Shown piece by piece: positions 38,249-47,656 of a stretch of DNA of 64,000 nt. This stretch comes from Cupriavidus phytohabitans (GTDB taxonomy: Bacteria > Pseudomonadota > Gammaproteobacteria > Burkholderiales > Burkholderiaceae): the NCBI RefSeq assembly GCF_000426345.1, contig NZ_AUFE01000024.1:1-64000 (forward strand), written 5' to 3'. The stretch's first letter is position 1. Each line of letters opens with the position of its first letter. A program made the translations under genes and the position numbers. The notes under the pieces were generated by a model. The model had not been told where the DNA came from, ran no database searches, and was given only the letters and a program-made list of their open reading frames with translations.

Positions 38249-39253
38249 TCAGGCAAACCCCGCCTGATGCGCCTGCTGGTCTGCGTGGTACGAGCTGCGC
38301 ACCATCGCGCCCACGGCAGCGTGGGTGAAGCCCATCTTGTAAGCCTCTTCCTCGAACATCTTGAACGTGTCCGGATGCACGTAGCGCAGCACCGGCAGGT
38401 GATGGTTCGACGGCGCCAGGTACTGGCCGATGGTCAGCATGTCGATGTCATGCGCGCGCATGTCGCGCATGACTTCCAGGATTTCCTCGTCGGTCTCGCC
38501 CAGGCCGACCATCAGGCCGGACTTGGTCGGCACGTCGGGGTTGCGGCGCTTGAATTCCTGCAGCAGCTTGAGCGAGTGCGCGTAGTCCGCGCCCGGTCGG
38601 GCCTGCTTGTACAGGCGCGGCACGGTTTCCATGTTGTGGTTCATCACGTCAGGCGGGCAGGCCTGCAGGATGTCCAGCGCCTTGTCCAGGCGGCCGCGGA
38701 AGTCGGGCACCAGCACTTCGATGCGGGTGTCGGGCGACAGCTCGCGCGTCTGCGAGATGCAGTCGACATAGTGCTGGGCACCGCCGTCGCGCAGGTCGTC
38801 GCGGTCGACGCTGGTGATCACCACGTAGTTCAGCTTGAGCTGGGAGATGGTGCGTGCCAGGTTGCCGGGCTCATTTACGTCCAGCGGATCCGGGCGGCCA
38901 TGGCCGACGTCGCAGAACGGGCAGCGGCGCGTGCACTTGTCGCCCATGATCATGAAGGTCGCCGTGCCCTTGCCGAAGCATTCGCCGATATTGGGGCAGC
39001 TGGCCTCCTCGCACACCGTCACCAGGTTGTTGGCGCGCAGGATGTCCTTGATCTCGTAGAAACGCGAATTGCCGGTGGCGGCCTTCACGCGGATCCAGTC
39101 CGGCTTCTTGAGCTTTTCGGCCGGCACGATCTTGATGGGGATGCGTGCGGTCTTGTCGGCCGACTTCTGCTTGCGGGTCGGGTCGTACGCCTCCGCGGGG
39201 GACTGCGGGGCTTCGCTGGAAGATGCGATCGGGGCGATCAGGGCGTCGCTCAT
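38249..39253 (-). CDS. lipA: lipoyl synthase
   Basis: A 334-residue radical-SAM enzyme that inserts two sulfurs into octanoyl groups on lipoyl domains. The auxiliary cluster motif is [12 protein letters not shown] and the radical-SAM motif CTRRCPFC; the C-terminal RSSYHAD carries the third-cluster Ser. An N-terminal extension of about 50 residues is typical of Betaproteobacteria. It follows lipB by 40 bp on the same strand. Confidence 0.97.
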   Translation of the reverse strand: MSDALIAPIASSSEAPQSPAEAYDPTRKQKSADKTARIPIKIVPAEKLKKPDWIRVKAATGNSRFYEIKDILRANNLVTVCEEASCPNIGECFGKGTATFMIMGDKCTRRCPFCDVGHGRPDPLDVNEPGNLARTISQLKLNYVVITSVDRDDLRDGGAQHYVDCISQTRELSPDTRIEVLVPDFRGRLDKALDILQACPPDVMNHNMETVPRLYKQARPGADYAHSLKLLQEFKRRNPDVPTKSGLMVGLGETDEEILEVMRDMRAHDIDMLTIGQYLAPSNHHLPVLRYVHPDTFKMFEEEAYKMGFTHAAVGAMVRSSYHADQQAHQAGFA

Positions 39254-39293
39254 ACATTTCTCCGCACGCGCTCAGCGTGCATTTCGCTTTTGA

Positions 39294-40031
39294 CTAGGAG
39301 GCCAGGGCCGGGTCGGCATTCACGTCGGCGGCTTCTGCCGCCAGCACGCGGGATTCGTGCGCTGCCAGCACTTCGCACAATGCAGCCGCCAGGCGCTGTG
39401 CGATGTCGGGTTGTCGTGCCGCGGTCACGGGCAACGGCGCGCCATCGGCATCCGCCACCGGGCAGGTGGCGCCCGCGGTAGCCATGTCGACCGTTTCCAG
39501 TCCGGCATAGCCGCAGGGGTTGATGCGCAGGAACGGCGACAGGTCCATCTGCACGTTGAGGCTGACGCCATGGTAGCTGCAGCCGTTGCGGATCTTGAGG
39601 CCGAGCGCGGCAATCTTGGCGCCCTGGTGCGGCCCGTCGGACAGGTAGATGCCGGGGGCGCCGGGCTTGCGTTCGGCTGCGAGATTATACGCCGCGAGCG
39701 TGTCCAGCACTGCCTGCTCGATGGCGTGGACCAGCTCGCGCACCATCAGGTGGCGGCGGCGCAAATCGAGCAGCAGGTAAGCCACTACCTGGCCTGGACC
39801 GTGATAAGTGATCTGGCCGCCACGATCGATCTGCACCACGGGGATGTTGTCATCAGGCGACAGCAGGTGTGCGGGATCGCCCGCCTGGCCCAGCGTGTAG
39901 ACCGGCGGATGCTCGACCAGCCAGATCTGGTCGGGCGTCTCTGGCGTGCGTGCGGCGGTGAAGGCGCGCATCGCGTCGAAGCACGGCTGATAGTCCTCGC
40001 GGCCGCGTTCGATGATCTGAATCGGATGCAT
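39294..40031 (-). CDS. lipB: octanoyltransferase
   Basis: A 245-residue enzyme that moves octanoate from acyl-carrier protein to lipoyl domains. Conserved parts are [37 protein letters not shown] (catalytic Lys) and [13 protein letters not shown] (catalytic Cys). ATG 40031 ([13 protein letters not shown]) is used; the frame extends upstream into a terminator hairpin and is rejected there. It is co-directional with lipA, the next step in the pathway. Confidence 0.96.
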   Translation of the reverse strand: MHPIQIIERGREDYQPCFDAMRAFTAARTPETPDQIWLVEHPPVYTLGQAGDPAHLLSPDDNIPVVQIDRGGQITYHGPGQVVAYLLLDLRRRHLMVRELVHAIEQAVLDTLAAYNLAAERKPGAPGIYLSDGPHQGAKIAALGLKIRNGCSYHGVSLNVQMDLSPFLRINPCGYAGLETVDMATAGATCPVADADGAPLPVTAARQPDIAQRLAAALCEVLAAHESRVLAAEAADVNADPALAS

Positions 40032-40046
40032 GGCGAGAGTGTAACG

Positions 40047-40070
40047 AAAAGGGCCGGCTTGCGCCGGCCC
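40047..40070 (-). terminator. rho-independent terminator of the DUF2917 gene
   Basis: An 8-bp GC stem (40051-40058 with 40063-40070), TTGC loop, and four A at 40047-40050 that read as U on the minus strand. It separates the DUF2917 gene from lipB. Confidence 0.82.
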
Positions 40071-40195
40071 TGCCCTGTCACTGTCAGCCTTGCGGTGCCG
40101 GGAAATCGTCGGCCGCGCCACGCGACCAGGCCAGGCGCAAGTGCGCGCGGCGCCGGTGTGACGCGGACGATACCCCGTCCGCTTCCGTGTCGGCT

Positions 40196-40564
40196 TCAGG
40201 ATGCGGCAGCCTGGTCCTGGTTAGGCGTCCATTCCGTGCCTCGAACCAGCCGGCGCAGGCTGCGGTACACCAGGTGCGGCACATCGGCCAGCGCCAGCGC
40301 CGGACGGCGTGCCTCGGCGATCAGCGCCAGGCGTACCGGTTCCTGCGCGCGCGGGTCGATGCTGACCACCACCTCGTCGCCGGAGCGGAGCAACAGGCTG
40401 CCGCCACAACGCAGCCAGTAGTCCTCCGAATCGCCTTCGCGCGTCAGCCATACGTCCATGCCATTGGCTTTCTCGACATGCAGGCGCTGGGCGGCGTGTA
40501 CCGACAGGGCGGTGACTTCGCCAGGATTCAGGGTGAACACGGTCGTTGTGAGCACGGTTTTCAT
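40196..40564 (-). CDS. DUF2917 family protein
   Basis: A 122-residue protein. The pattern [39 protein letters not shown] and [13 protein letters not shown] is that of DUF2917, a small cupin-like beta protein with the Trp-Leu-Thr and GD turns. Function is unknown. The gene is divergent from a GcvA-like LysR regulator, an arrangement often seen for this family, so that regulator is its likely controller. Confidence 0.88.
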   Translation of the reverse strand: MKTVLTTTVFTLNPGEVTALSVHAAQRLHVEKANGMDVWLTREGDSEDYWLRCGGSLLLRSGDEVVVSIDPRAQEPVRLALIAEARRPALALADVPHLVYRSLRRLVRGTEWTPNQDQAAAS

Positions 40565-40635
40565 GGAGGTTCTCCGTTCAGCCGGCCGGGGGGCACTTGC
40601 GCCACACTGTCGCTTATGGGCAACGAATCCACGGA

Positions 40636-40665
40636 AACTGGCCCGGCAAGGGGACCGGGCCAGTT
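40636..40665. other. hairpin between DUF2917 and LysR genes
   Basis: An 11-bp perfect stem (AACTGGCCCGG with CCGGGCCAGTT) and 8-nt loop, about 70 bp upstream of the DUF2917 start. No U-tract follows on either strand. It could be in the 5' leader of the DUF2917 transcript. Confidence 0.6.
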
Positions 40666-40813
40666 AAATCTTAGGGAATTCGCCGTTAAGTGAATCGCTA
40701 CAGCGGGGGCCGGTGAAGGAATATTAGTGATTGCCCGGACACTATCAAAACGATATATTTTCTTTGTTCTTGTTAGTCAAACTCACATACACCCGACTTC
40801 ACCGGAGGCAGCC

Positions 40814-41770
40814 ATGGCCTGGAAGAGTGCCTGGGAAAAGGACCTGCCGCGCGGCTGGCACCGCGAATTGCCGCGCCTGCCGGCACTGACCGCCCTGCGC
40901 GCGTTCGAGGCGGCGGCGCGCCATGAGAGTTTTTCGCGCGCGGCGACGGAGTTGTTCGTCACCCACGGCGCGGTCAGCCACCAGATCCGCGCGCTGGAAG
41001 ACGAGCTCGGCCTGCCGCTTTTCGAGCGCCACGGCAAGCGCGTGGCGCTGACCCCGGCGGGCCGCGTCTACGCCGAGCGCGTGCGCGACGCACTGCTGCA
41101 GATCGCCGATGCCACGCGCGTACTGCAGGCCGGCAACCGCGACAAGCGCCTGACTATCAGCACCATGCCCTCGTTCGCCGCGCGCTGGCTCACACCGCGC
41201 ATCGGAAGCTTTATCGAGCGCCATCCGGAGCTGGATGTCGAGCTGCTGTCGTCGAACACGCTGGTCAACTTTGCCCATGAGGAAGTCGATATCGCGCTGC
41301 GCATGGGCAGCGGCGACTATCCCGGCCTGTACGTGGAAAAGCTGCTCGACGACGTCTTCTTCCCGATGTGCAGCCCCGGCTTCAATGGCGGCCGGCTGCC
41401 GCAGAAGCCGGAGGAGATGGCCGGCCTGCCGCTGCTGCGCGGCGAGGGCGATCCGTGGAAGCCATGGTTCGAGGCCGCCGGGCTGGACTGGCCCGAGCCG
41501 CGCAAGGGCCTGCTGATGGAAGATTCGTCGCTGCTGCTGCAGGCCGCGTCGGAGGGCCAGGGGATCGCGCTGATCCGCTCGTCGCTGGCCTACAACGACC
41601 TGCTGGCGGGGCGCGTGGTGCGGCTGTTCGATGTCAGCATCCCGTGCCCGTGGCTGCTGTACTTCGTCTGTGCGCCGGGCTCGCTGAACCTGCCCAAGGT
41701 ACAGGCCTTCCGCAGCTGGCTGATGCCGGAGATCGAGCGCTTCCGCGAGGAGCTGGCGCAGTGGGAGTGA
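40814..41770 (+). CDS. LysR-family regulator, GcvA-like
   Basis: A 318-residue LysR protein. The helix-turn-helix starts at LPALTALRAFEAAARHESFS and continues with THGAVSHQIRALEDELGLPL; the effector domain has SFAARWLTPRIGSFIERHP and VDIALRMGSGDYPG, close to GcvA-type regulators. The ATG at 40814 is used because upstream sequence is AT-rich promoter. It is divergent from DUF2917, with an AT-rich patch (40740-40785) between that could hold its operator. It converges with xerC leaving one base between the stops. Confidence 0.93.
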   Translation: MAWKSAWEKDLPRGWHRELPRLPALTALRAFEAAARHESFSRAATELFVTHGAVSHQIRALEDELGLPLFERHGKRVALTPAGRVYAERVRDALLQIADATRVLQAGNRDKRLTISTMPSFAARWLTPRIGSFIERHPELDVELLSSNTLVNFAHEEVDIALRMGSGDYPGLYVEKLLDDVFFPMCSPGFNGGRLPQKPEEMAGLPLLRGEGDPWKPWFEAAGLDWPEPRKGLLMEDSSLLLQAASEGQGIALIRSSLAYNDLLAGRVVRLFDVSIPCPWLLYFVCAPGSLNLPKVQAFRSWLMPEIERFREELAQWE

Positions 41771-41771
41771 T

Positions 41772-42884
41772 CTAGTCGCCGGCTTCGGCTTCGTCGTCGG
41801 CGGCGTCCACCTCGTCCGGCGGTGGCGGCGCCGAGCGCCGTCCCGCGCGCGGGTGCGCCTTATCGTAGACCTGCGCCAGGTGCTGGAAATCCAGCGCCGT
41901 ATAGATCTGCGTGGTCGAGATGCTGGCATGCCCCAGCATCTCCTGCACCGCGCGCAGGTCGCCCGACGACTGCAGCACGTGCGTGGCGAACGAATGCCGC
42001 AGCATATGCGGATGCACGTCGGCCGGCACGCCAGCGCCCAGCGCGTGCTGCTTGAGCCGCAGCTGCACCGTGCGCATCGACAGCCGCCGCCCGCGCGGCC
42101 CCAGGAACAGCGCATGCGCGTCTTCGGGCGCCGCGCCGGGGCGCAACAGCGTGTCGCGCACGGCGATCCAGGCGTGCAGCGCCTCGATGGCCTTGCTGCC
42201 GACCGGCACCGTGCGCCGGCGTGCGCCCTTGCCGGTCACCGTCACCTCGGCGCCAGCCAGGTCGAGCCAGCCGCTGGACTGGTAGCCGTCGACGCTGGCA
42301 TAGCGCAGGTCCAGCTGCACCAGTTCCGACAGCCGCAGGCCGCTGGAATAGAACAGTTCATGCACCGCATGGTCGCGCAAGGCCTGTGCATCGGTGCCGC
42401 CGGCGTGGGCAACCAGCGCCACCGCATGCTCGACCGACAGCGCCTTGGGCAGCGCATGGCCGGATCTCGGCGCGCGCACGCCATCGACCGGATTGACCGC
42501 GACGCCATGGCCATGGCGCGCCGCCCACTGGTAGAAGCCGCGCCACGCCGACAGCGTGCGGGCGATGCTGGTGCCGGCCAGCCCGCTGCCATGCAGCCGG
42601 GCGGCAAAGTTGCGGATATGGTGGGTCTGCAGTGCCAGCAACGCGACGCCGGGCGCGTAGCGCGCGGCATGCGCCTGCAGCACGCGCAGGTCGCGGCTAT
42701 AGCTGGCAAGGGTATGGTCGGCCAGCTTGCGGCTGCCGCGCAGCCAGTCGAGATAGCGCGCGACCAGCGGATCGACCAGCGGATCGACCCGCGCATCGGA
42801 CGTTGCATCGGCCGACGGAGACGCGCCGTCATCCGCCGGCGCCGGCGCGGGAGCGGGCTGGCGCGGCGGCCGGCGTGCGCTCAC
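41772..42884 (-). CDS. xerC: tyrosine recombinase XerC
   Basis: A 370-residue recombinase that resolves chromosome dimers at dif with XerD. The N-terminal SAM-like domain has YLDWLRGSRKLADHTLASYS; catalytic residues are R in SSGLRLSELVQL, K in GKGARRRTVPVG, HMLRHSF, H in LGHASISTTQ and Y in IYTALDF. Extra Ala/Pro-rich residues lie at the N-terminus (about 30) and an acidic tail at the C-terminus. It follows DUF484 by 10 bp, the usual neighbour. Confidence 0.94.
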   Translation of the reverse strand: MSARRPPRQPAPAPAPADDGASPSADATSDARVDPLVDPLVARYLDWLRGSRKLADHTLASYSRDLRVLQAHAARYAPGVALLALQTHHIRNFAARLHGSGLAGTSIARTLSAWRGFYQWAARHGHGVAVNPVDGVRAPRSGHALPKALSVEHAVALVAHAGGTDAQALRDHAVHELFYSSGLRLSELVQLDLRYASVDGYQSSGWLDLAGAEVTVTGKGARRRTVPVGSKAIEALHAWIAVRDTLLRPGAAPEDAHALFLGPRGRRLSMRTVQLRLKQHALGAGVPADVHPHMLRHSFATHVLQSSGDLRAVQEMLGHASISTTQIYTALDFQHLAQVYDKAHPRAGRRSAPPPPDEVDAADDEAEAGD

Positions 42885-42894
42885 GGCATCGGCC

Positions 42895-43575
42895 TCAGTC
42901 GCGCAGGCGGTTCAGCGCGGCGCCGGCGACTTCGCCGATCTGCGCCAGGTAGGCGGTGCCCATGCCTTCATGGAAGCGGCGCGGGTCCGGCGATCCCAGC
43001 ACCAGCAGGCCGAACGCGGCGCCCTGCATGTCAGCACCGGCATCGGCCGCGCGCATGGGCACGCGCAGCGCCACCATCGCCAGCGAGACGATATCGTCGC
43101 GCTCCAGCAGCGCCGCCGCCTCGAAGCCGCCGTTGGCGCCGCAGTACGGCGCGCGCAGGCCGTCGGCAAACAGGCGCAGGTCCTCGCTGGCGCCCTGCGC
43201 GACTTCCATATGGGCGTACTGTTCGGCCACGTTCCACAGCCTGAGCGCCACGGCCGGCACGTCGAACACCTGCTGCAGGCCGTCCTGCACGGCGTACGGC
43301 AGCGCGTGCGAATCGGCCTCGGCCAGCAGCCGCAGCTGCCAGTCGTGCAGGCGCTGCTGGGTGCGGTCGTTCTCGTGGCCATGGCGCACCAGGTCGGCCA
43401 GGCGCAGCTCCAGGCCCTTGTTCTTCTCGCGCAGGATTTCCATCTGGCGTTCCTGCAGCGACACGGCGCGGTGGCTGTGCGGGCTGGTCAGCTGCACCGC
43501 GGCCAGCAGCTCGGCGTGCTCTTCGAAGAATTCGGGATGGCTCTGCAGGTAGGCGGCAACGTCTTGGGCGTTCAT
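42895..43575 (-). CDS. DUF484 family protein
   Basis: A 226-residue protein. The start MNAQDVAAYLQSHPEFFEEH and SLQERQMEILREKNKGLELR (coiled coil, about residues 40-65) are those of DUF484; the rest has a GAF-like fold ending FGLLVLGSPDPRRFHEGMG. Function is unknown; genes of this family are regularly found upstream of xerC, as here. Confidence 0.92.
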   Translation of the reverse strand: MNAQDVAAYLQSHPEFFEEHAELLAAVQLTSPHSHRAVSLQERQMEILREKNKGLELRLADLVRHGHENDRTQQRLHDWQLRLLAEADSHALPYAVQDGLQQVFDVPAVALRLWNVAEQYAHMEVAQGASEDLRLFADGLRAPYCGANGGFEAAALLERDDIVSLAMVALRVPMRAADAGADMQGAAFGLLVLGSPDPRRFHEGMGTAYLAQIGEVAGAALNRLRD

Positions 43576-43653
43576 GAGGCTTGGACCGGTAGAGGAAAAT
43601 TGGGTGGCAGTTTAGCAAAGGGGCGTCGGTTCCCTTTTTCCGTGCCGCCCGCG

Positions 43654-44796
43654 CTACGTCTGGATCAACCGTTTCTGCCGCGAAATGCTCAGCAAGATGC
43701 CGATGCCCGCCCCCAGCGTCACCAGCGCCGTCCCGCCATAGCTCATCAGCGGCAGCGGCACGCCCACCACCGGCAGGATCCCGCTGACCATGCCCATGTT
43801 GACGAAGGCATAGGTAAAGAAAATCAGCGTGATCGACCCCGCCAACAGCCGCGAGAACAGCGTCGGCGCGTTGGCGGCGATGAACAGCCCGCGGAATATC
43901 AGCAGCAAGTAAAGCACCAGCAGCAGCGCATTGCCGATCAGGCCGAACTCCTCGGAGTAGACCGCGAAGATGAAGTCGGTGTGCTTCTCGGGGATGAATT
44001 CGAGGTGGGTCTGCGTGCCCTTCAGGAAGCCCTTGCCCTCCACCCCGCCCGAGCCGATCGCGATGATCGACTGGATGGTGTGGAAGCCCTTGCCGAGCGG
44101 GTCGCTGGTCGGGTCGAGCAGCGTGCACACGCGGTGCTGCTGGTAGTCGTGCAGCACCGGCCAGTTCACGCCCGGCGCGCATATGTCGTTCTGGAACGTG
44201 ATCAGCAATGTAATTGCCACCACCAGCAGCCCCATCAGCGGCAGGATCAGCTTCCACGACAGTCCGGCGAAGTAGATCACGTACAGGCCCGCCGCCATCA
44301 CCAGCAGCGCGGTGCCCAGGTCGGGCTGCTTGGCGATCAGGCCGACCGGGATCAGCAGCAGCCCCAGCGCGACAATGAAGTCGAACCACCTGATCACGCC
44401 CTCGCGCTTCTGGAAGTACCACGCCAGCATCAGCGGCATCGAGATCTTCATGATCTCCGACGGCTGGATCACCATGCCGACATAGAGCCAGCGGCGCGCG
44501 CCCTTGCGGATCAGGCCAAACATCGCCACCGCGATCAGCAGCGCCACGCCGATCGTGTAGATCGGCACCGCCACCCGCATCAGCGTCTGCGTGGGCAGGT
44601 AGGCAATCACGAACATCACCACGTAAGACAGCAGGATGTTGCGCAGCTGGTCTTCGACGCGGCCCGGCATGTCGATGGCGGCCGAGTACAGCGCGACGAT
44701 GCCGGTGGCGAACAGCAGAAAGACGATCAGTGAAAGCGGTTTGTCAAAACCGGTCAGCGCGGTCTTGATCAGGGACATGACGCGGCGGCGATCCAT
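43654..44796 (-). CDS. rodA: rod-shape peptidoglycan polymerase RodA
   Basis: A 380-residue SEDS-family protein with about ten membrane helices. Conserved parts are KQPDLGTALLVMAAG, SDPLGKGFHTIQS, IAIGSGGVEGKGFL, LEFIPEKHTDFIFAV and PLPLMSYGGTALV. It polymerises glycan strands with PBP2 during elongation. The ATG at 44796 has a strong GAAGGAGA site and starts 11 bp after the PBP2 stop; a second start at 44778 is possible. It is the last gene of the mreBCD-mrdA-rodA run. Confidence 0.96.
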   Translation of the reverse strand: MDRRRVMSLIKTALTGFDKPLSLIVFLLFATGIVALYSAAIDMPGRVEDQLRNILLSYVVMFVIAYLPTQTLMRVAVPIYTIGVALLIAVAMFGLIRKGARRWLYVGMVIQPSEIMKISMPLMLAWYFQKREGVIRWFDFIVALGLLLIPVGLIAKQPDLGTALLVMAAGLYVIYFAGLSWKLILPLMGLLVVAITLLITFQNDICAPGVNWPVLHDYQQHRVCTLLDPTSDPLGKGFHTIQSIIAIGSGGVEGKGFLKGTQTHLEFIPEKHTDFIFAVYSEEFGLIGNALLLVLYLLLIFRGLFIAANAPTLFSRLLAGSITLIFFTYAFVNMGMVSGILPVVGVPLPLMSYGGTALVTLGAGIGILLSISRQKRLIQT

Positions 44797-44807
44797 GCGC
44801 GTCTCCT

Positions 44808-47096
44808 TCAGCGGGTGGCGTCGGCACCGCTGGCCGCCTTGGCGGACACGGGCTTGACGCGAGGTTTGGGCGCGGGCGCCCTGGCGGGCTGCACGGCGGG
44901 GGCGGAGGCCGGCTGCGGCGCGGGCTTGCTGTGGCCAAGGGCCTGCAGCATGCGCTGGTCCAGCGTCTCGACGGCCGAGGCTGGTGCGATTGCCTCCGCG
45001 TTCAGCGCGGCGGCGATGGCTTCCGGCGTCACCGGCTGCGCGCCGGAGGCCGCGGCCACGGCGCTGGCGGCGGCGCCGGAGGACATCACCGTGGCACTGG
45101 CGATGCTGGCGGTCTGGCCGGTGGTGAACACGCTCGGCGTATCCACGGGCGGGCGGCCGGCCACGCGCTCGCTGGCCGGCGGCGCCATTGCCTCCAGTTC
45201 GGCCGGCCACTTGCCGGTCAGGTAATAGTCCATCAGCTTGCGCGCGATCGGCGCGGCCACCGCGGCGCCGAAGCCGGCGTTCTCGACGATCAGCGCGATC
45301 GCGATCTTCGGCTGGCCCGCCGGCGCGAACGCGGTATACAGCGAGTGGTCGCGCTTGTGCTCGGCCAGCGCGTGGTGGTTGTACTTCTCGCCCTTGGACA
45401 GGCTGTAGGTCTGCGCCGTGCCGGTCTTGCCGGCCGACTCATACGAGGCGCCGGCGAATACGCGCGCCGCCGTGCCTGAGTGCGTCACCGCAACCATGGC
45501 GCGCTTGATCACGTCGATGTCGGCCTGCTTGAACGGGATCGTGTAGCTTTCCTTGGGCACCGTCAGCGTGCGCTTGCGCGTGACCGCGTCTTCGACCGCC
45601 TTGACCAGGTGAGGCTTCATCACCTTGCCGTTGTTGACGATCACCGAGGTGGCCTGCGCCAGCTGCAGGATGGTGAAGCTGTTGTAGCCCTGGCCGATGC
45701 CCAGCGAGATGGTCTCGCCGTCATACCATTTCTGCTGCTCGGGCTTGCGGTAGGCCTTGCGCTTCCAGTCGGTCGACGGCAGGATGCCGCGGCTTTCGCC
45801 CTCGATATCGATGCCGGTGATCTGGCCGAAGCCCAGCGGCTTCATGAAGTCATGGATGCCGTTGACGCCCATGTCGCGCGCCAGCGCGTAGTAGTAGGTG
45901 TCGCACGAATGCACGATCGAGCTGTGCATGTCGACCCAGCCGTGGCCGCCCGGCTTGTCGTCGCGGAAGGTGTGGTTGCCCAGCGTGAAGAAGCCCGGAT
46001 CCGACATGCCCCAGTTTGCGGTGCGCTTGCCGGTGCTCAGCGCCGCCAGCGCCATGAACGGCTTGTAGGTCGAGCCTGGCGGATAGGTGCCACGCAGCGG
46101 GCGGTTCAGCAGCGGCTTGTCGGGCGAGCCGTTGAGTTCGTTCCAGGTATTGGTGTCGATGCCCTCGACGAACAGGTTGGGATCGAAGGTCGGCTTGGAA
46201 ACGAACGCCAGGATGTCGCCGGTGGTCGGCTCGATCGCCACCAGCGCGCCGCGGCGGTCGCCGTAGAGCGCCTCGGCCAGCTGCTGCAGGCGGATATCGA
46301 GCGACAGGATCAGGTTGTTGCCCGGCGTGGCGGGCGAGGTCGAAAGCGTGCGGATCGGGCGCCCGCCGGCGCTGACTTCCACTTCCTCGAAGCCGGTCAG
46401 GCCATGCAGCTCGGTCTCGTAGCTCTGCTCCAGGCCGATCTTGCCGATGTAGTTGGTGCCCTTGTAGTTGTCGGCGTCCCTGCGCGGATCGTATTTGGCG
46501 CTGTCGGCATCGTTGGCCTCGTCCATGGCCTCGATCCGCTCCTGGTCGCGCTGCGAGATGCGCCCCAGGTAGCCGATCACGTGCGAGGCTGACTCGCCCA
46601 GCGGGTACTGGCGGAACAGCCGCGCGCGCACGTCCACGCCCGGAAAGCGGAAACGCTGCGCGGAGAAGCGCGCCACTTCCGCATCGGTCAGCTGGCTGCG
46701 GATCGGCAGGCTTTCAAAGCTGCGCGACTCTTCCATCAGCCGCTTGAAGCGGCGCCGGTCGCGCGGCTGGATCTCCACCAGCCCCGACAGGCCCTCGATG
46801 GTGTTGTCCAGCGTATCGGTCAGCTTGGACGGCGTGATCTCCAGCGTGTACGCCGAATAATTGCGCGCCAGCACGATGCCGTTGCGGTCCATGATGATGC
46901 CGCGGTTGGGCTCGATTGGCGCCACCGAGATGCGGTTATCCTCCGCCTTGGCCGAGTACTGGTCATGCTTGTACCACTGCAGCCACAGGAAGCGCGAGAA
47001 CAGCAGGCCAAAGCAGATCACCGTGAACAGGGCCGCGGCCGCCACGCGGATGCGGAAGCGGCCGATTTCCAGTTCGACGTTGCGGATTTCGGTCAT
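44808..47096 (-). CDS. mrdA: penicillin-binding protein 2
   Basis: A 762-residue transpeptidase for cell elongation. One N-terminal membrane helix (about residues 17-37), a dimerisation domain, then the transpeptidase with PGSTYKPFMAL (SxxK near 347), HSCDTYYYAL, and AGKTGTAQ (near 555). The last 130 residues are an Ala/Pro/Ser-rich extension ending ASGADATR, not found in E. coli PBP2 (633 residues). It lies between mreD and rodA and works with RodA. Confidence 0.96.
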   Translation of the reverse strand: MTEIRNVELEIGRFRIRVAAAALFTVICFGLLFSRFLWLQWYKHDQYSAKAEDNRISVAPIEPNRGIIMDRNGIVLARNYSAYTLEITPSKLTDTLDNTIEGLSGLVEIQPRDRRRFKRLMEESRSFESLPIRSQLTDAEVARFSAQRFRFPGVDVRARLFRQYPLGESASHVIGYLGRISQRDQERIEAMDEANDADSAKYDPRRDADNYKGTNYIGKIGLEQSYETELHGLTGFEEVEVSAGGRPIRTLSTSPATPGNNLILSLDIRLQQLAEALYGDRRGALVAIEPTTGDILAFVSKPTFDPNLFVEGIDTNTWNELNGSPDKPLLNRPLRGTYPPGSTYKPFMALAALSTGKRTANWGMSDPGFFTLGNHTFRDDKPGGHGWVDMHSSIVHSCDTYYYALARDMGVNGIHDFMKPLGFGQITGIDIEGESRGILPSTDWKRKAYRKPEQQKWYDGETISLGIGQGYNSFTILQLAQATSVIVNNGKVMKPHLVKAVEDAVTRKRTLTVPKESYTIPFKQADIDVIKRAMVAVTHSGTAARVFAGASYESAGKTGTAQTYSLSKGEKYNHHALAEHKRDHSLYTAFAPAGQPKIAIALIVENAGFGAAVAAPIARKLMDYYLTGKWPAELEAMAPPASERVAGRPPVDTPSVFTTGQTASIASATVMSSGAAASAVAAASGAQPVTPEAIAAALNAEAIAPASAVETLDQRMLQALGHSKPAPQPASAPAVQPARAPAPKPRVKPVSAKAASGADATR

Positions 47097-47143
47097 GGTA
47101 CTGCGCGGGGCCTGTTAGGGATGAGTGGCGTCAAATCCGGGCG

Positions 47144-47656
47144 TCAGATCGGACGCGTCTCGTCGACATCGCTCGAACGGCGCTGCGGCGCCAGCAGCAG
47201 GCTGGTCGCCAGCGGCCACAGCAGCGCCTCGATCGCCGGCGCGAGCAGCAGCGGCCAGCCCGGCAGCGGCGCGCCCATCGCCAGGCGGATCAGCACCGGC
47301 ACCGCGTGCGCGATGAACAGCAGCGGCAGCACGTGCAGCGCCTGGGTATAGACCGTGAACCACAGCACGCGGCGGTGGATGGTGATGGCAAAGTAGGCCA
47401 GCAGCGTATAGGCCAGCGCATGCTCGCCCAGCAGGCGCGCATCGTGCACGTCCATCAGCAGGCCCAGCGCAAAGGCCACGCCCATGCCCACCTTGCGCGG
47501 CTGGTGGATGTTCCAGAACACCAGCACCAGCGCCACCATGTCGGGGATCCACAGCGTGTCGCCCCACGGCATCAGGTTGAACAGGAATGCCAGCACGAAG
47601 CTGAGCGCGATAAACGCGGGATTGACGGGCCGCAGCAGGTATTGGGGATTGGTCAC
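47144..47656 (-). CDS. mreD: rod-shape protein MreD
   Basis: A 170-residue inner-membrane protein with about five helices (FIALSFVLAFLFNLMPWGD, MVALVLVFWNI, VGMGVAFALGLLMDVHDARL). It binds MreC and links the cytoskeleton to wall synthesis. The start overlaps the mreC stop by four bases. Confidence 0.94.
   Translation of the reverse strand: MTNPQYLLRPVNPAFIALSFVLAFLFNLMPWGDTLWIPDMVALVLVFWNIHQPRKVGMGVAFALGLLMDVHDARLLGEHALAYTLLAYFAITIHRRVLWFTVYTQALHVLPLLFIAHAVPVLIRLAMGAPLPGWPLLLAPAIEALLWPLATSLLLAPQRRSSDVDETRPI

Noticed and set aside
44797-45210. Extension of the rodA frame into mrdA
   Set aside because: RodA starts at 44796 behind a strong ribosome-binding site; the extension is a shadow of the PBP2 C-terminus.
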